From the NCBI GenBank assembly GCA_903877335.1, contig CAIRDJ010000451.1, positions 1-40,435 of the forward strand: a DNA stretch of 40,435 nucleotides. Direction: 5' to 3'. The notes under the pieces are model-generated. The model searched no databases, was not told the origin of the DNA, and worked only from the letters and a program-made list of their open reading frames with translations. This DNA comes from an uncultured Chloroflexota bacterium (GTDB taxonomy: Bacteria; Chloroflexota; Anaerolineae; Aggregatilineales; Phototrophicaceae). Below, one piece after another: positions 23,500 to 32,244 of this stretch. Numbering within the stretch: the stretch's first letter is position 1; each line of letters begins with the position of its first letter. The translations under genes were made by a program, and so were the position numbers.

Positions 23500-25199
23500 T
23501 GCCCTATCCACTGGATTTTAGTGAATACTTCCGTTTTGACGCGCTGACCGAGCATCTGCACGGCTTAGCAGCATCATCACCGCTGGCGAGCATCCAAAGT
23601 ATCGGGCGCAGTCATCAGGGGCGCGATATCTGGTGCCTGACGCTGACTAACCCGCAAACGGGTGTCGCCGACAGCAAACCGGCCTTTTATATTGACGGTC
23701 ATATCCACGCTGAAGAAGTGGCAACCTCTCATACTGCGTTGTATACCCTCTGGTATTTGCTGGAATACTATGGGCAAGAGCCACTGGTGACGTGGTTGCT
23801 AGATAACACCACGTTCTACATTCTGCCCCGGTTGAACCCCGACGGCGCAGAAATAAGCCTTACCACGGGGCATCATTGGTGCGGCAACGGGCGTTACTTG
23901 CCGGGCGAAGAACAAATCCACGGGTTGTGTCAAGAAGACATCAATGGTGATGGCCTCATCGTCCAGATGAGGATTCTTGACCCCGCCGGCGAGTGGAAGG
24001 TGTCCAGCGCCGACCCGCGTATCATGGTACAGCGTGCCCCCGGTGAAATTGGGGTAGGCCCATATTACCGCCTTTACCGCGAAGGTGTCATTCGTGGCGA
24101 CTGGGACGGTGAACACTTTGACATTCACCCCCCACGCGACGGCAACCTCAATCGCAATTTCCCAGCAGGTTGGCGACCTGAATTTCGGCAGTACGGCGCG
24201 GGTGAACTGCCGCTCAGTGAGCCAGAAAGCAAGGCCGTTGCAGACTTCCTGTTGCAACACCCGAATATCACCGGAATGCAGTGTTACCATACGCATGGGG
24301 GGCTACACCTGCGCCCGTCGTTGGTCGCCCCAGATACCACATTGCCTAGCCATGATTTGGCGCTCTACAAACGCATTGGCGCGATGGGCACTGAACTTAC
24401 GGGATACCCAGTGATTTCGGTGTATGAGGAGTTCACCAACGAGCCAGACAAGCCGCGCGTTGGGTCTTTGATGCAGTGGTCTTACGACGAGTTCGGCATC
24501 ATCACCTTTAGCACCGAACTGTGGAACCCAGAACTTGCAGCGGGGGTAGCTGACCCGGCAAAATATCAAATCGTGGGGCGCAGTGAGGATAAAGAACGTA
24601 AGTTGATGCAGTTCAACGATGAGCATCTTGGCGGGGCAGCATTTGTGGACTGGCAACCGTTTGAACACCCCCAATTGGGTACACTTGAAATTGGTGGGTG
24701 GACGCATATGTACTTGTTCCGCAATCCACCACCAGCGTCAGTTGCCAAAACAGACTTTGCGCGTCAGTTGCTCCCGCAGACCCTACACCAGAACTGTCTG
24801 TTCACGTTGCATCATGCTGCGTGTACCCCGTTGATACAGCTTGAAAATGTGACTGCAACAGCACTCGCAGATAGTCTATTCCGTGTGAGCGCAACGGTGG
24901 CAAACGTCGGCTTTTTGCCCACCTATATGACTGAACGTGCATTGACACACGGCACAGCGGCAGCGGTCAACGTGACATTAGAAACCGAAGGCGAAGTGCT
25001 GATTGGGCAACGATACACAGAGGTGGGGCACCTTGCGGGTCGGGATGAACGCACAGCAACATGGTCACCGTGGTTGCGCCAATGGTCTGCCACACGGAGT
25101 AAATTGGAATGGCTCGTGCGCGCTAAGCCAGGGCAGTCGGTGACGATTGTAGCGATGGCGCAACGAGGTGGTACTCAGCGTAAGGCGGTTACACTATGA
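23499..25199 (+). CDS. M14 family zinc carboxypeptidase-like protein
   Basis: The 566-residue protein has an M14 catalytic domain: GHIHAEE (His70, Glu73), LPRLNPDG (Arg111), NRNFP (Asn218-Arg219) and YHTHGG (His264 or His266 as third zinc ligand). FSTELWNPE provides the general base Glu340. About 100 residues separate the NPDG and NRNFP motifs, longer than in the smallest members. The last 120 residues form a beta-rich domain. There is no signal peptide, so it should act inside the cell on imported peptides or amino-acid conjugates. The start is fixed by the TAATG overlap. Confidence 0.88.
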   Translation: MPYPLDFSEYFRFDALTEHLHGLAASSPLASIQSIGRSHQGRDIWCLTLTNPQTGVADSKPAFYIDGHIHAEEVATSHTALYTLWYLLEYYGQEPLVTWLLDNTTFYILPRLNPDGAEISLTTGHHWCGNGRYLPGEEQIHGLCQEDINGDGLIVQMRILDPAGEWKVSSADPRIMVQRAPGEIGVGPYYRLYREGVIRGDWDGEHFDIHPPRDGNLNRNFPAGWRPEFRQYGAGELPLSEPESKAVADFLLQHPNITGMQCYHTHGGLHLRPSLVAPDTTLPSHDLALYKRIGAMGTELTGYPVISVYEEFTNEPDKPRVGSLMQWSYDEFGIITFSTELWNPELAAGVADPAKYQIVGRSEDKERKLMQFNDEHLGGAAFVDWQPFEHPQLGTLEIGGWTHMYLFRNPPPASVAKTDFARQLLPQTLHQNCLFTLHHAACTPLIQLENVTATALADSLFRVSATVANVGFLPTYMTERALTHGTAAAVNVTLETEGEVLIGQRYTEVGHLAGRDERTATWSPWLRQWSATRSKLEWLVRAKPGQSVTIVAMAQRGGTQRKAVTL

Positions 25200-26344
25200 C
25201 GATGATGCCACTAGGTGAGGCTTTTTATCGGGGGCGGGTGCAGGCAATTCGTGAGCAGGTTTTGGCATCAGGCGCAAAAGGCATCTTGCTATTGAACATG
25301 CCTGATGTCGTCTACGCTTCGGGCTTTGTACACTCGCCGTCAGAGCGCCCCATTGGGCTGTTTGTCCCCGCAAGCGGTGAGCCAGTCTTATTGATCCCCC
25401 TTTTGGAGCAGGAAAACGCTGCTGAAACGTGGATCAAAGATATTCGCGTGTATTTTGAATTCCCCGGAACAGAGACAGTCTTAGACTGGATGGTAGCGCA
25501 GTGTGACGTAAATCCGTTGCTAGTGGAATCGAATGGTTCAGCGTGGTGGCGACCAGAAGTCCCGTTTGCCACCCCAACCAACATCCTTAACCGCCTGCGG
25601 TGGGTCAAACAACCCGAAGAATTGGCGTGCATCCGCTTGGCAGCACATTACGCAGACTTGTGCCTGTCCCACGTTCGCGATCAAGCCCCACCGATCATCC
25701 GTCGCGGCGGTAGCGAACTGAACATTCTGGAAGCTAGTATCAGCGCCACCCTTCGGCAGATGCGCGATGAACTGGGTAGCAGGTACGCCCGCCGCCTGCT
25801 AAATGTGGTCGGAACGGTTCATAGTGGTGCACGCGCTGCGTTGCCACACGGCGAAACCAGCACGCGCATCCCACAGCATGGCGATACGCTTATTGCCGGC
25901 ATTGGGGCATGCGTGGGCGGCTACTACGCAGAGAGCGGCGCAACGTTTATATTGGGGCAGGCAAATGCAGAGCAACGGCACATCTTAGCGGCTTGTGTAG
26001 ACTGCGACAGTGCTGCTGCTGCCGCGTTACAGGTCGGTGCGACCTGTGCCAGCGTTAACGATGCAGCTTTAGCTGTGCTTCACGCCGCCGGACTTACCCA
26101 GGCAATCCGCCATCGGATTGGGCATGGGATGGGTTTGCAGGGGCATGAAGCCCCTTGGTTGGCGCCCGGCGACCTAACACAAGTGCAGCCGGGCATGGTC
26201 TTTAGTAGTGAGCCGGGGGTATACCGTCCACTCGTAGATGGTTACCGTACTATCAACACCTATATCGTCACTGCCGACGGCGTAGAGATACCCAGTCGGT
26301 TTTTGTCAGCATATCCACCCGAACAACGCATTTTATCTATCTAA
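25196..26344 (+). CDS. M24 (pita-bread fold) protein with creatinase-like loss of metal ligands
   Basis: The 382-residue protein has an N-terminal creatinase domain (about 1-130) and a C-terminal M24 domain. Of the five metal ligands of aminopeptidase P/prolidase, His310 (IGHGMG) and Glu339 (FSSEPG) remain. The first Asp is Ala234 (GDTLIAGIGA), the second is Glu246 (GGYYAESGAT) and the last Glu is Ile353 (YRTINTYIV). His317 is also kept. Creatinase and ectoine hydrolase (EutD/DoeA) share this fold and work without the metal pair, so a non-metal amidase/amidinase role is plausible. Family assignment is firm, reaction is inferred. The start overlaps the M14 stop (ATGA). Confidence 0.85.
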   Translation: MTMMPLGEAFYRGRVQAIREQVLASGAKGILLLNMPDVVYASGFVHSPSERPIGLFVPASGEPVLLIPLLEQENAAETWIKDIRVYFEFPGTETVLDWMVAQCDVNPLLVESNGSAWWRPEVPFATPTNILNRLRWVKQPEELACIRLAAHYADLCLSHVRDQAPPIIRRGGSELNILEASISATLRQMRDELGSRYARRLLNVVGTVHSGARAALPHGETSTRIPQHGDTLIAGIGACVGGYYAESGATFILGQANAEQRHILAACVDCDSAAAAALQVGATCASVNDAALAVLHAAGLTQAIRHRIGHGMGLQGHEAPWLAPGDLTQVQPGMVFSSEPGVYRPLVDGYRTINTYIVTADGVEIPSRFLSAYPPEQRILSI

Positions 26345-26374
26345 CCCTTTATCACGCTCTGGAGGAACAATAGC

Positions 26375-27622
26375 ATGGCAGAGCCACCCGCATGGCATTA
26401 CCAGAAGATCATCAAACCCATGGTCGAGCATGTCACAGTCAACGCCGTACTGACCAACGCTCGTCTGCTGACCTGTGTTGGTGATGAGGAGATTGAGCAG
26501 GGCTACTTATGGATCGCTAACGGTAAAATTACTGCCATTGGCAGTATGGCGGATTACCAAGCCCCTGAAGGGGCACGCGAAATAGACTGTAGCGGCAAAA
26601 CATTAATTCCCGGCATGATGAACTCGCACGCTCATCTGGCGTGGGACGGCGTCCACGACTTGGCACGCCAAAGCATGGATGATGCCCCAGAGATCAGTGC
26701 CTATAAATCTGCGGGTAACATGCTCAAGAGCTTACAAGCAGGCATTACGTTAGTGCGAGACTTAGGCATGAACCGCAGCAACTTTTTCGCTAAACAGGCA
26801 GTGGCGCAGGGCATCTTCCCTGGGCCACGCCTGCTGATCTGTGGCGAGGCAATTATCCAGACAGGTGGGCATACCTACTGGTGCTGCCGTGAGGCAAGTG
26901 GCGCGGATGAAATGCGTCGTGCAGTACGCGAACAGGTGCGCGGCGGGGCAGACCTCATCAAGATCATGGCGTCCCACGATCGCGTTGAGTTCACCGATGC
27001 TGAACTAGAAGCTGTCATCGACGAAACGCACCGCACCGGGTTACCCATCACCGCCCACGCGACCTTCAATGAGGTGATTAAACGGGTAGTGGAATTTGGC
27101 GTCGACTGTGTAGAACACGGCGGTAGCATGACCGATGATACCATCCAACTGTTACTAGACAGGCAGGTGCCTATTGTGACTACCTTTGCCCCGTTGGTGC
27201 AGCAGGCAAACCCAGATGTCGCCCGTAAGTTCAATATTCCAGAGTGGAAAATTGAGGAGCGGCAGAAAGCCCTTCAGTCTGGAACGCGCTTTGCAGGGCT
27301 ACAGAAGGCGGCGCAGGCGGGCGTGACTATTGCCTTCGGCACGGATGCCGGTAGTCCTGCGGTTGGGCATGAGGTTGTGGCGCCGGAACTGGCGTTTATG
27401 GTGCAGTTAGGCATTAAGCGTGACAACTACGATGCCTTGCGCTGCGCGACCATTGTCCCTGCCCGAATTCACAAGCTAGATCATTTACTCGGCACATTAG
27501 AGGTCGGCAAAGCCGCCGATGTTGTGGTACTGTCGCAGAATCCACTAGAGAACTTGTACGCACTCGAAACCGTGCAAATGACCTTTGTAGGCGGAAAGAT
27601 GCTTTATCAACTTGCCAATTGA
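26375..27622 (+). CDS. amidohydrolase family protein (imidazolonepropionase/Xaa-Pro dipeptidase-like)
   Basis: This 415-residue TIM-barrel protein carries NSHAHL (His85, His87), GADLIKIMAS with a probable carboxylated Lys196, TAHAT (His228), VEHGG (His248) and FGTDAG (Asp324). The pattern is that of the group containing imidazolonepropionase-like enzymes and amidohydrolase-fold prolidases. Such enzymes hydrolyse cyclic amides or dipeptides such as Xaa-Pro. A strong GGAGGAA site lies before the ATG, the first clear gap in the operon (30 bases). It is the last hydrolase before the transporter. Confidence 0.9.
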   Translation: MAEPPAWHYQKIIKPMVEHVTVNAVLTNARLLTCVGDEEIEQGYLWIANGKITAIGSMADYQAPEGAREIDCSGKTLIPGMMNSHAHLAWDGVHDLARQSMDDAPEISAYKSAGNMLKSLQAGITLVRDLGMNRSNFFAKQAVAQGIFPGPRLLICGEAIIQTGGHTYWCCREASGADEMRRAVREQVRGGADLIKIMASHDRVEFTDAELEAVIDETHRTGLPITAHATFNEVIKRVVEFGVDCVEHGGSMTDDTIQLLLDRQVPIVTTFAPLVQQANPDVARKFNIPEWKIEERQKALQSGTRFAGLQKAAQAGVTIAFGTDAGSPAVGHEVVAPELAFMVQLGIKRDNYDALRCATIVPARIHKLDHLLGTLEVGKAADVVVLSQNPLENLYALETVQMTFVGGKMLYQLAN

Positions 27623-27632
27623 CGTCCAATCG

Positions 27633-27654
27633 CCCCCCGCATTGGTGCGGGGGG
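27633..27654 (+). promoter_or_regulatory. 9-bp GC-rich hairpin between amidohydrolase and MFS genes
   Basis: CCCCCCGCA (27633-27641) pairs perfectly with TGCGGGGGG (27646-27654) around a TTGG loop. It lies 11 bases after the amidohydrolase stop and 11 before the MFS ATG. No T-run follows directly, so it is not a canonical terminator. It could attenuate or process the message. Its position also argues against the upstream TTG start for the MFS gene. Confidence 0.6.
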
Positions 27655-27665
27655 TAAACCGTGAC

Positions 27666-28892
27666 ATGCTAATCTTTTTTCTGCACAGTGCCACCCTGCA
27701 TATCGGTCTCATTGGCATGGCAGATGTGTTGCTAAATTTTTACTACGTTAGCCTTGGTTACGATGCTAGTGTGATCGGCATGTTGCAGGCGTTGCCGCGT
27801 TTGAGCGGGTTCTTGACAGGTTTACCGGTAGGCTTAGTCGCTAACCACATTGGTAGGCGTCGCATTCTGATCTTATCTAATTTTGGTTTGGTCGCCAGTC
27901 TTCTGTTGTTGGTATGCTTCCCTGTGCTATGGATGTTGGCACTATGTCGTTTTATGTTAGGTTTTTTCTACGGTAGCAACCAAATCGTTACCTCACCGTA
28001 CTTAGTGACACTCACCCCCAAGGCAGAACATACCCACCAGTTTGCCTATCACAATTTGGTGAGCATGTTGGCGACTGCCGTCGGTAGCGTACTGGGCGGG
28101 TACCTGCCGTTGTGGTTTAGCCAATGGCTTGGGTTGGCAGGCACAGCATTCGCACCTCCGGAACAATCGCTCACGGCTTACACGCTTTCGTTGATGCTGT
28201 CGGCAGCAATTATGCTGTTGAGCACGTTGCCGTTGTTCTATCTGCCAATCGCCAAGCATACCTTTCCTGTTTCAGACGGCGAGCAGGTAAGGTTAACTAT
28301 CCCATGGGGGCGCTTGCTACTCTATGGTATCCCGCTATTTTTCTTTGGGGTCACGGGCGGGATGACATTCCCGTTCTACAATCTGTTCTTCCGTGAGCGC
28401 TTTCTCCTGCCCGATGCTGGCGTAGGTAACATTCTGGCGCTGGGTTGGCTTGGTATGGCGTTGGTGCCGCTCATCAACCCGTTCTTGGAACGACGACTAG
28501 GGCGCGTATGGGGCTTGGCAACCATGATGGGCATTGCTGGATTGGGTTTTTGGGGCTTAGGCAGTATTGAGTGGTTGCCCGCAGCAGTCCCCTGCTATGT
28601 GTTAGGCATTGCCGCCCGCAATGCGATGCAACCTTTAATCCAGCCACTAATGATGGATTGCCTGCCCGACGAACTGCACAATATAAATAGTAGCGTCGGC
28701 ATTGTCTTGTGGAATGTTGGTTGGTTTGCATCTACCGCCAGTTTTGGTGGGTTGTTGCCCGTCGCGGGCTATGGTGGCATGATGTTGATTGTGGCTGTAG
28801 GGGTCGTCATTACTGCCGCAAGCATCGTGCTGGTTTTTGCTCCATTATCTGGAAAACAGTTATCCGTTTCTTTGGGAAAGGCAAAATTATGA
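27666..28892 (+). CDS. MFS transporter
   Basis: The 408-residue protein has about twelve hydrophobic segments and the MFS loop 2-3 motif GLVANHIGRRRI (GxxADxxGRRR type). A longer cytoplasmic loop sits near the middle (about residues 190-215), where the two halves join. An in-frame TTG at 27612 overlapping the previous gene is possible, but the ATG at 27666 gives a normal N-terminus and lies after the hairpin at 27633 and a G-rich stretch that can act as ribosome site. It probably imports the substrate or exports a by-product. The stop overlaps the next ATG (ATGA). Confidence 0.9.
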   Translation: MLIFFLHSATLHIGLIGMADVLLNFYYVSLGYDASVIGMLQALPRLSGFLTGLPVGLVANHIGRRRILILSNFGLVASLLLLVCFPVLWMLALCRFMLGFFYGSNQIVTSPYLVTLTPKAEHTHQFAYHNLVSMLATAVGSVLGGYLPLWFSQWLGLAGTAFAPPEQSLTAYTLSLMLSAAIMLLSTLPLFYLPIAKHTFPVSDGEQVRLTIPWGRLLLYGIPLFFFGVTGGMTFPFYNLFFRERFLLPDAGVGNILALGWLGMALVPLINPFLERRLGRVWGLATMMGIAGLGFWGLGSIEWLPAAVPCYVLGIAARNAMQPLIQPLMMDCLPDELHNINSSVGIVLWNVGWFASTASFGGLLPVAGYGGMMLIVAVGVVITAASIVLVFAPLSGKQLSVSLGKAKL

Positions 28893-29800
28893 GCGCAATT
28901 ACTGGCATTTTCAACATTCTGGCAACCCCCTTTACCCCCGATGGTGAAGTTGACAGCAACAGCTTGCGCCATCTGGTAGATTTCCAGTTGGCGCTGGGTG
29001 CCTATGGGCTGACGATTTTGGGTGTGCTGGGCGAAGCAGCAAAATTGAGTGTTTATGAACGCACCCACGTCATGCAGACGGTGGTAGAGCAGGTCAACGG
29101 GCGTGTGCCAATAGTCGTAGGTACCTCCCACCCAGACACTGCCACCTGCGTGCGCCTGAGTAAGTCGGCACTGGAAGGCGGTGCAACAGGCGTTATGGTA
29201 GCATTGCCGCCACTGAACGAGCCAAGCGAAGCACAGATTTTTGCTTACTACGAAGAACTCGCTGCGCATGTAAAAGGAACTATCGTAGTACAAGACTACC
29301 CTAAGGTGAACAACGTCACCCTGTCGGCGGCGGTAATCGCCCGTATTGCCAACGAAATTCCCACAGCGCGCCACCTTAAACTTGAAGACCCGCCGTTGAT
29401 GGAGAAGGTTCGTGCCATCCGCACCCAAACTGAACATATTGCGATTTTTGGCGGGTTGGGCGGGATGTTCCTGCTAGAGGAACTGCACGCGGGGACGGGC
29501 GGCACGATGACGGGTTTCGCTTTTACAGAGGTGCTGGTGGCGGTGTATCAAGCCTACAGTAGCGGCGATATGGTACGCGCTACTGAGATTTTCGACCAAT
29601 ACTTGCCGCTCATCCGTTACGAAAATCAACCAGAGATCAACCTCACCATCCGCAAGGAACTATTGTATCGCCGTGGGGCAATGGCTCACGCCGGTTTACG
29701 TGTGCCATTCCGCCCCATTGATCGGGGTACGCACGACGAAATAACATGGGTTTTACAACGGGTGGGTATTACTGACCCCACCCAGATCATTACTTTTTAA
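28889..29800 (+). CDS. DapA-family (dihydrodipicolinate synthase/N-acetylneuraminate lyase) aldolase
   Basis: This 303-residue TIM barrel opens with GIFNILATPFTPDGEVD, typical of the family, and retains the Schiff-base Lys164 (HLKLEDPP) and the catalytic Tyr137 (VQDYPKV). The GTTGE motif of true dihydrodipicolinate synthase is replaced by GVLGE (residues 45-49), so the Thr pair of its proton relay is lost. It is therefore a lyase or dehydratase of another specificity, probably cleaving or dehydrating a 2-oxo acid. The start at 28889 overlaps the MFS stop; the longer upstream extension is rejected because it runs through the MFS gene. Confidence 0.88.
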   Translation: MSAITGIFNILATPFTPDGEVDSNSLRHLVDFQLALGAYGLTILGVLGEAAKLSVYERTHVMQTVVEQVNGRVPIVVGTSHPDTATCVRLSKSALEGGATGVMVALPPLNEPSEAQIFAYYEELAAHVKGTIVVQDYPKVNNVTLSAAVIARIANEIPTARHLKLEDPPLMEKVRAIRTQTEHIAIFGGLGGMFLLEELHAGTGGTMTGFAFTEVLVAVYQAYSSGDMVRATEIFDQYLPLIRYENQPEINLTIRKELLYRRGAMAHAGLRVPFRPIDRGTHDEITWVLQRVGITDPTQIITF

Positions 29801-29824
29801 TCAACTTAAAAGGGAGCTACCCAC

Positions 29825-30607
29825 ATGGATTTAGGTCTGCATAATAAAGTGGTCATGGTTGCCGCTTCTAGTAAGGGGTTGGGGTTTGGGGTGGCACAAG
29901 CAAGCGCACAAGAAGGTGCGCGGGTGTCATTGTGCAGTCGAACAGAGGCAGATGTACTTGTTGCTGCCGAGCGCATTCGCACAGAAACCCAGTCTGAGAC
30001 GCTGGCGACAGCCTGCGACGTACTCGACGCGGCGCAAATCGAAAACTGGGTGCAGCGCACAGTCTCCGCCTGGGGGCAGTTGGATGCGTTGCTGGTCAAT
30101 GCAGGCGGTCCTGTGTCTGCCAGTTTCAAGGAATTAAGCGACGAGCAGTGGCATGCAGCTTTTGAACTCACCTTGATGAGCACGGTGCGTATGATCCGTG
30201 CAGTGTTGCCGCACATGTCGTCTGGTGGTGCCATCCTCACCGTGACCTCCTCGTCAATTATCGAACCCATCCCGCGGTTGGGCTTGTCTACGGTGATGCG
30301 TGCGGGCGTTGCGGGCTTGGTTAAAACGCTTGCAAATGAACTGGCACCCGACGGCATTCGCGTCAATAACCTGATACCAGGGCGTATCGACACAGAGCGA
30401 GTCGCACAGTTAGACGCTGGGGTGGCAAAGCGGCTCAACATCACACCCCAAGAGGCACGCGCACAATCGCTGCAGAGCATCCCGCTGAAACGGCTTGGTA
30501 GCATTGAGGAGTTCGGGCGTGCAGCTGCTTTTTTGCTGTCACCCGCTGCGAGTTTCATTACGGGCGCAACTTTGCGCGTAGACGGCGGACAGATCAAGGC
30601 GATCTAA
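29825..30607 (+). CDS. SDR family protein lacking the canonical YxxxK
   Basis: The 260-residue protein has an SDR fold with an altered cofactor loop (AASSKGLG, residues 13-20), VNAGGP (91-96), TVTSSS with the Ser position, and the end VDGGQ. At the usual Tyr-x-x-x-Lys position it reads GLSTVMRAGV (153-162), so both catalytic residues are missing. A known SDR subgroup (3-oxoacyl-ACP-reductase-like with LSxxxR) shows the same replacement, so this is probably not decay. Arg39 after the second strand (LCSRTEAD) favours NADP(H). An AAAGGGAGC ribosome site precedes the ATG. Confidence 0.85.
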   Translation: MDLGLHNKVVMVAASSKGLGFGVAQASAQEGARVSLCSRTEADVLVAAERIRTETQSETLATACDVLDAAQIENWVQRTVSAWGQLDALLVNAGGPVSASFKELSDEQWHAAFELTLMSTVRMIRAVLPHMSSGGAILTVTSSSIIEPIPRLGLSTVMRAGVAGLVKTLANELAPDGIRVNNLIPGRIDTERVAQLDAGVAKRLNITPQEARAQSLQSIPLKRLGSIEEFGRAAAFLLSPAASFITGATLRVDGGQIKAI

Positions 30608-30694
30608 CGATGTTTGCCCAATAACCCGCCCATCAGTAACTAAAAAGTTTATCGACAACTCAAACCTACTTTCCATAATTCGAGGAGGGACTAA

Positions 30695-32230
30695 ATGTCT
30701 GGATATGATGACCTTGCACAGCACATTGGTGAACTGAATGATGTGCTTAACGCGATTTCAATTCTAAAGTGGGATCAGCGCACACAGATGCCTTCCGGTG
30801 GTGCCCGCACACGCGGCAACCAACTGGCAACGCTCAGTCGTATCGCGCAAGAGATGTTCATCGGTACTACCACCGCCCGCCTGCTAGAAACCGCAGAGGC
30901 AGAGGTGGCGGGGGAACCCTCAGAGAGTTACCGCGTGCGCTCGGTTGCACAAACACGGCAGTATTACGAGATTGTGCGCCGAATTCCCATGCAGGTGATT
31001 GCAGACATGGCAGCGCTATCACCAGAATCTCAGTTGGTGTGGGAACGCGCGAAAAAAACTGACGATTTTGCGCTATTTGCTCCCTACCTACAACGCATGT
31101 TAGATTTTAACAAGGCGCTGGCGGATGCCGTCGGATATAGCGACCATCCCTATGATGGACTGGTCTTTGAATACGAGCCGAGCATGACCGCCAGTAAGCT
31201 CAAAGTCTTATTCGCTGACCTGCGTGCTGGCTTGATCCCGCTTTTGGGGCGCATCGTTGCCAATGACACCCCACTCCCAGTGGATTTGTGGCGACACACT
31301 TATGACATTCCGAAACAAAAGGCATTTGCGCTAGAGGTTGCACAGCAGTTTGGCTATGACCTGCAACGCGGGCGGCTAGATATTGCGCCACACCCGTTTG
31401 AGGTATCATTCACGCGGGAAGATGTTCGTATCACCACGCGCTACAGCGATCATTACCTGCCGATGGCGCTGTTTGGTAGCCTGCACGAAACTGGCCATGC
31501 ACTGTACGAGCAAGGGGTAGACCCTGCGCTCACCCGCTCTGCGCTGACGACGGATTTTCTGGGGCAATATGCTGTGGGGGGGACCAGTTACGGGGCACAC
31601 GAGTCACAGTCACGGTTGTGGGAAAATCAAATCGGGCGTAGTCGTGCGTTTTGGGTGCAGCACTTCCCTCGCCTGCACGAATATTTTCCTGAGCAACTGG
31701 CAGAGGCAGACGACGAGTTATTCTACAGGGCTGTCAACCGCGTGCAACCCAGCTTGATCCGAGTTGAGGCGGACGAGGTGACCTATAACCTGCACATTAT
31801 GTTGCGGGTGGAAATCGAGATGGGGCTACTGGACGGCACATTTCAGGTATCGGAACTGCCAGAGGTTTGGCGCAGCAAAATGCAGGAATATGTTGGGGTT
31901 GCACCGACCACTGACAGTAATGGTGTGTTACAGGATGTCCATTGGTCCGGCGGGGGCTTTGGGTCATTCCCCGGTTACACTGTTGGCAATGTGATGTCGG
32001 CGCAATTGCTGGCAGCGGCACACCGCGATGTGCCTGACCTAGATAACGCACTGGCAGGAGCAGACTATGCGCCGTTGTTAAGCTGGTTAACGGAAAACGT
32101 CTATCGGCATGGACGGGCGTACAGTGCCAGCGAACTGCTACAACGTACCACTGGGCAAGACCTCACCGTAGGGCCTTATATGACATACCTGACAGAGAAA
32201 TTTGCTGACCTGTACGCTTTCACGATATAG
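30695..32230 (+). CDS. M32 family carboxypeptidase (thermostable carboxypeptidase 1 type)
   Basis: This 511-residue, mostly helical metallocarboxypeptidase has the HExxH zinc site in SLHETGHALYEQG (His264, Glu265, His268) and the third ligand Glu in AHESQSRLWEN (about 303). Other family motifs are DIAPHPFEVSF, TTRYSDH and ESQSRLWENQIGRS. It removes C-terminal amino acids from peptides in the cytoplasm. GAGGAGGG precedes the ATG well. It is the last gene of the operon; a strong hairpin terminator starts 15 bases after the stop. Confidence 0.95.
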   Translation: MSGYDDLAQHIGELNDVLNAISILKWDQRTQMPSGGARTRGNQLATLSRIAQEMFIGTTTARLLETAEAEVAGEPSESYRVRSVAQTRQYYEIVRRIPMQVIADMAALSPESQLVWERAKKTDDFALFAPYLQRMLDFNKALADAVGYSDHPYDGLVFEYEPSMTASKLKVLFADLRAGLIPLLGRIVANDTPLPVDLWRHTYDIPKQKAFALEVAQQFGYDLQRGRLDIAPHPFEVSFTREDVRITTRYSDHYLPMALFGSLHETGHALYEQGVDPALTRSALTTDFLGQYAVGGTSYGAHESQSRLWENQIGRSRAFWVQHFPRLHEYFPEQLAEADDELFYRAVNRVQPSLIRVEADEVTYNLHIMLRVEIEMGLLDGTFQVSELPEVWRSKMQEYVGVAPTTDSNGVLQDVHWSGGGFGSFPGYTVGNVMSAQLLAAAHRDVPDLDNALAGADYAPLLSWLTENVYRHGRAYSASELLQRTTGQDLTVGPYMTYLTEKFADLYAFTI

Positions 32231-32244
32231 GTGGCAAGTGACGG

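Noticed and set aside
27612-27665. TTG start for the MFS gene overlapping the amidohydrolase
   Set aside because: It lacks a ribosome site and would place a strong hairpin inside the first codons; the ATG at 27666 gives a normal MFS N-terminus.
28769-29437. 222-codon minus-strand open frame
   Set aside because: Antisense to the MFS end and the DapA-family gene, both of which have recognisable motifs; its own translation resembles no family.
29806-30597. 263-codon open frame on the minus strand
   Set aside because: It is the exact antisense shadow of the SDR at 29825, has Ser/Arg/Ala-rich nonsense composition and no ribosome site; the plus-strand gene has clear family motifs.
30651-30658. 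ATCGACAA, resembling a GntR half-site, upstream of the M32 gene
   Set aside because: A single 8-base match is expected by chance in a window of this size, and there is no palindrome or promoter with it.
3892-32230. A complete ectoine degradation cluster
   Set aside because: Only the M24 and AstE types and aminotransferases match; the aldehyde dehydrogenase, the AsnC-type regulator and the EutB/EutC proteins are absent, and many unrelated hydrolases are present.
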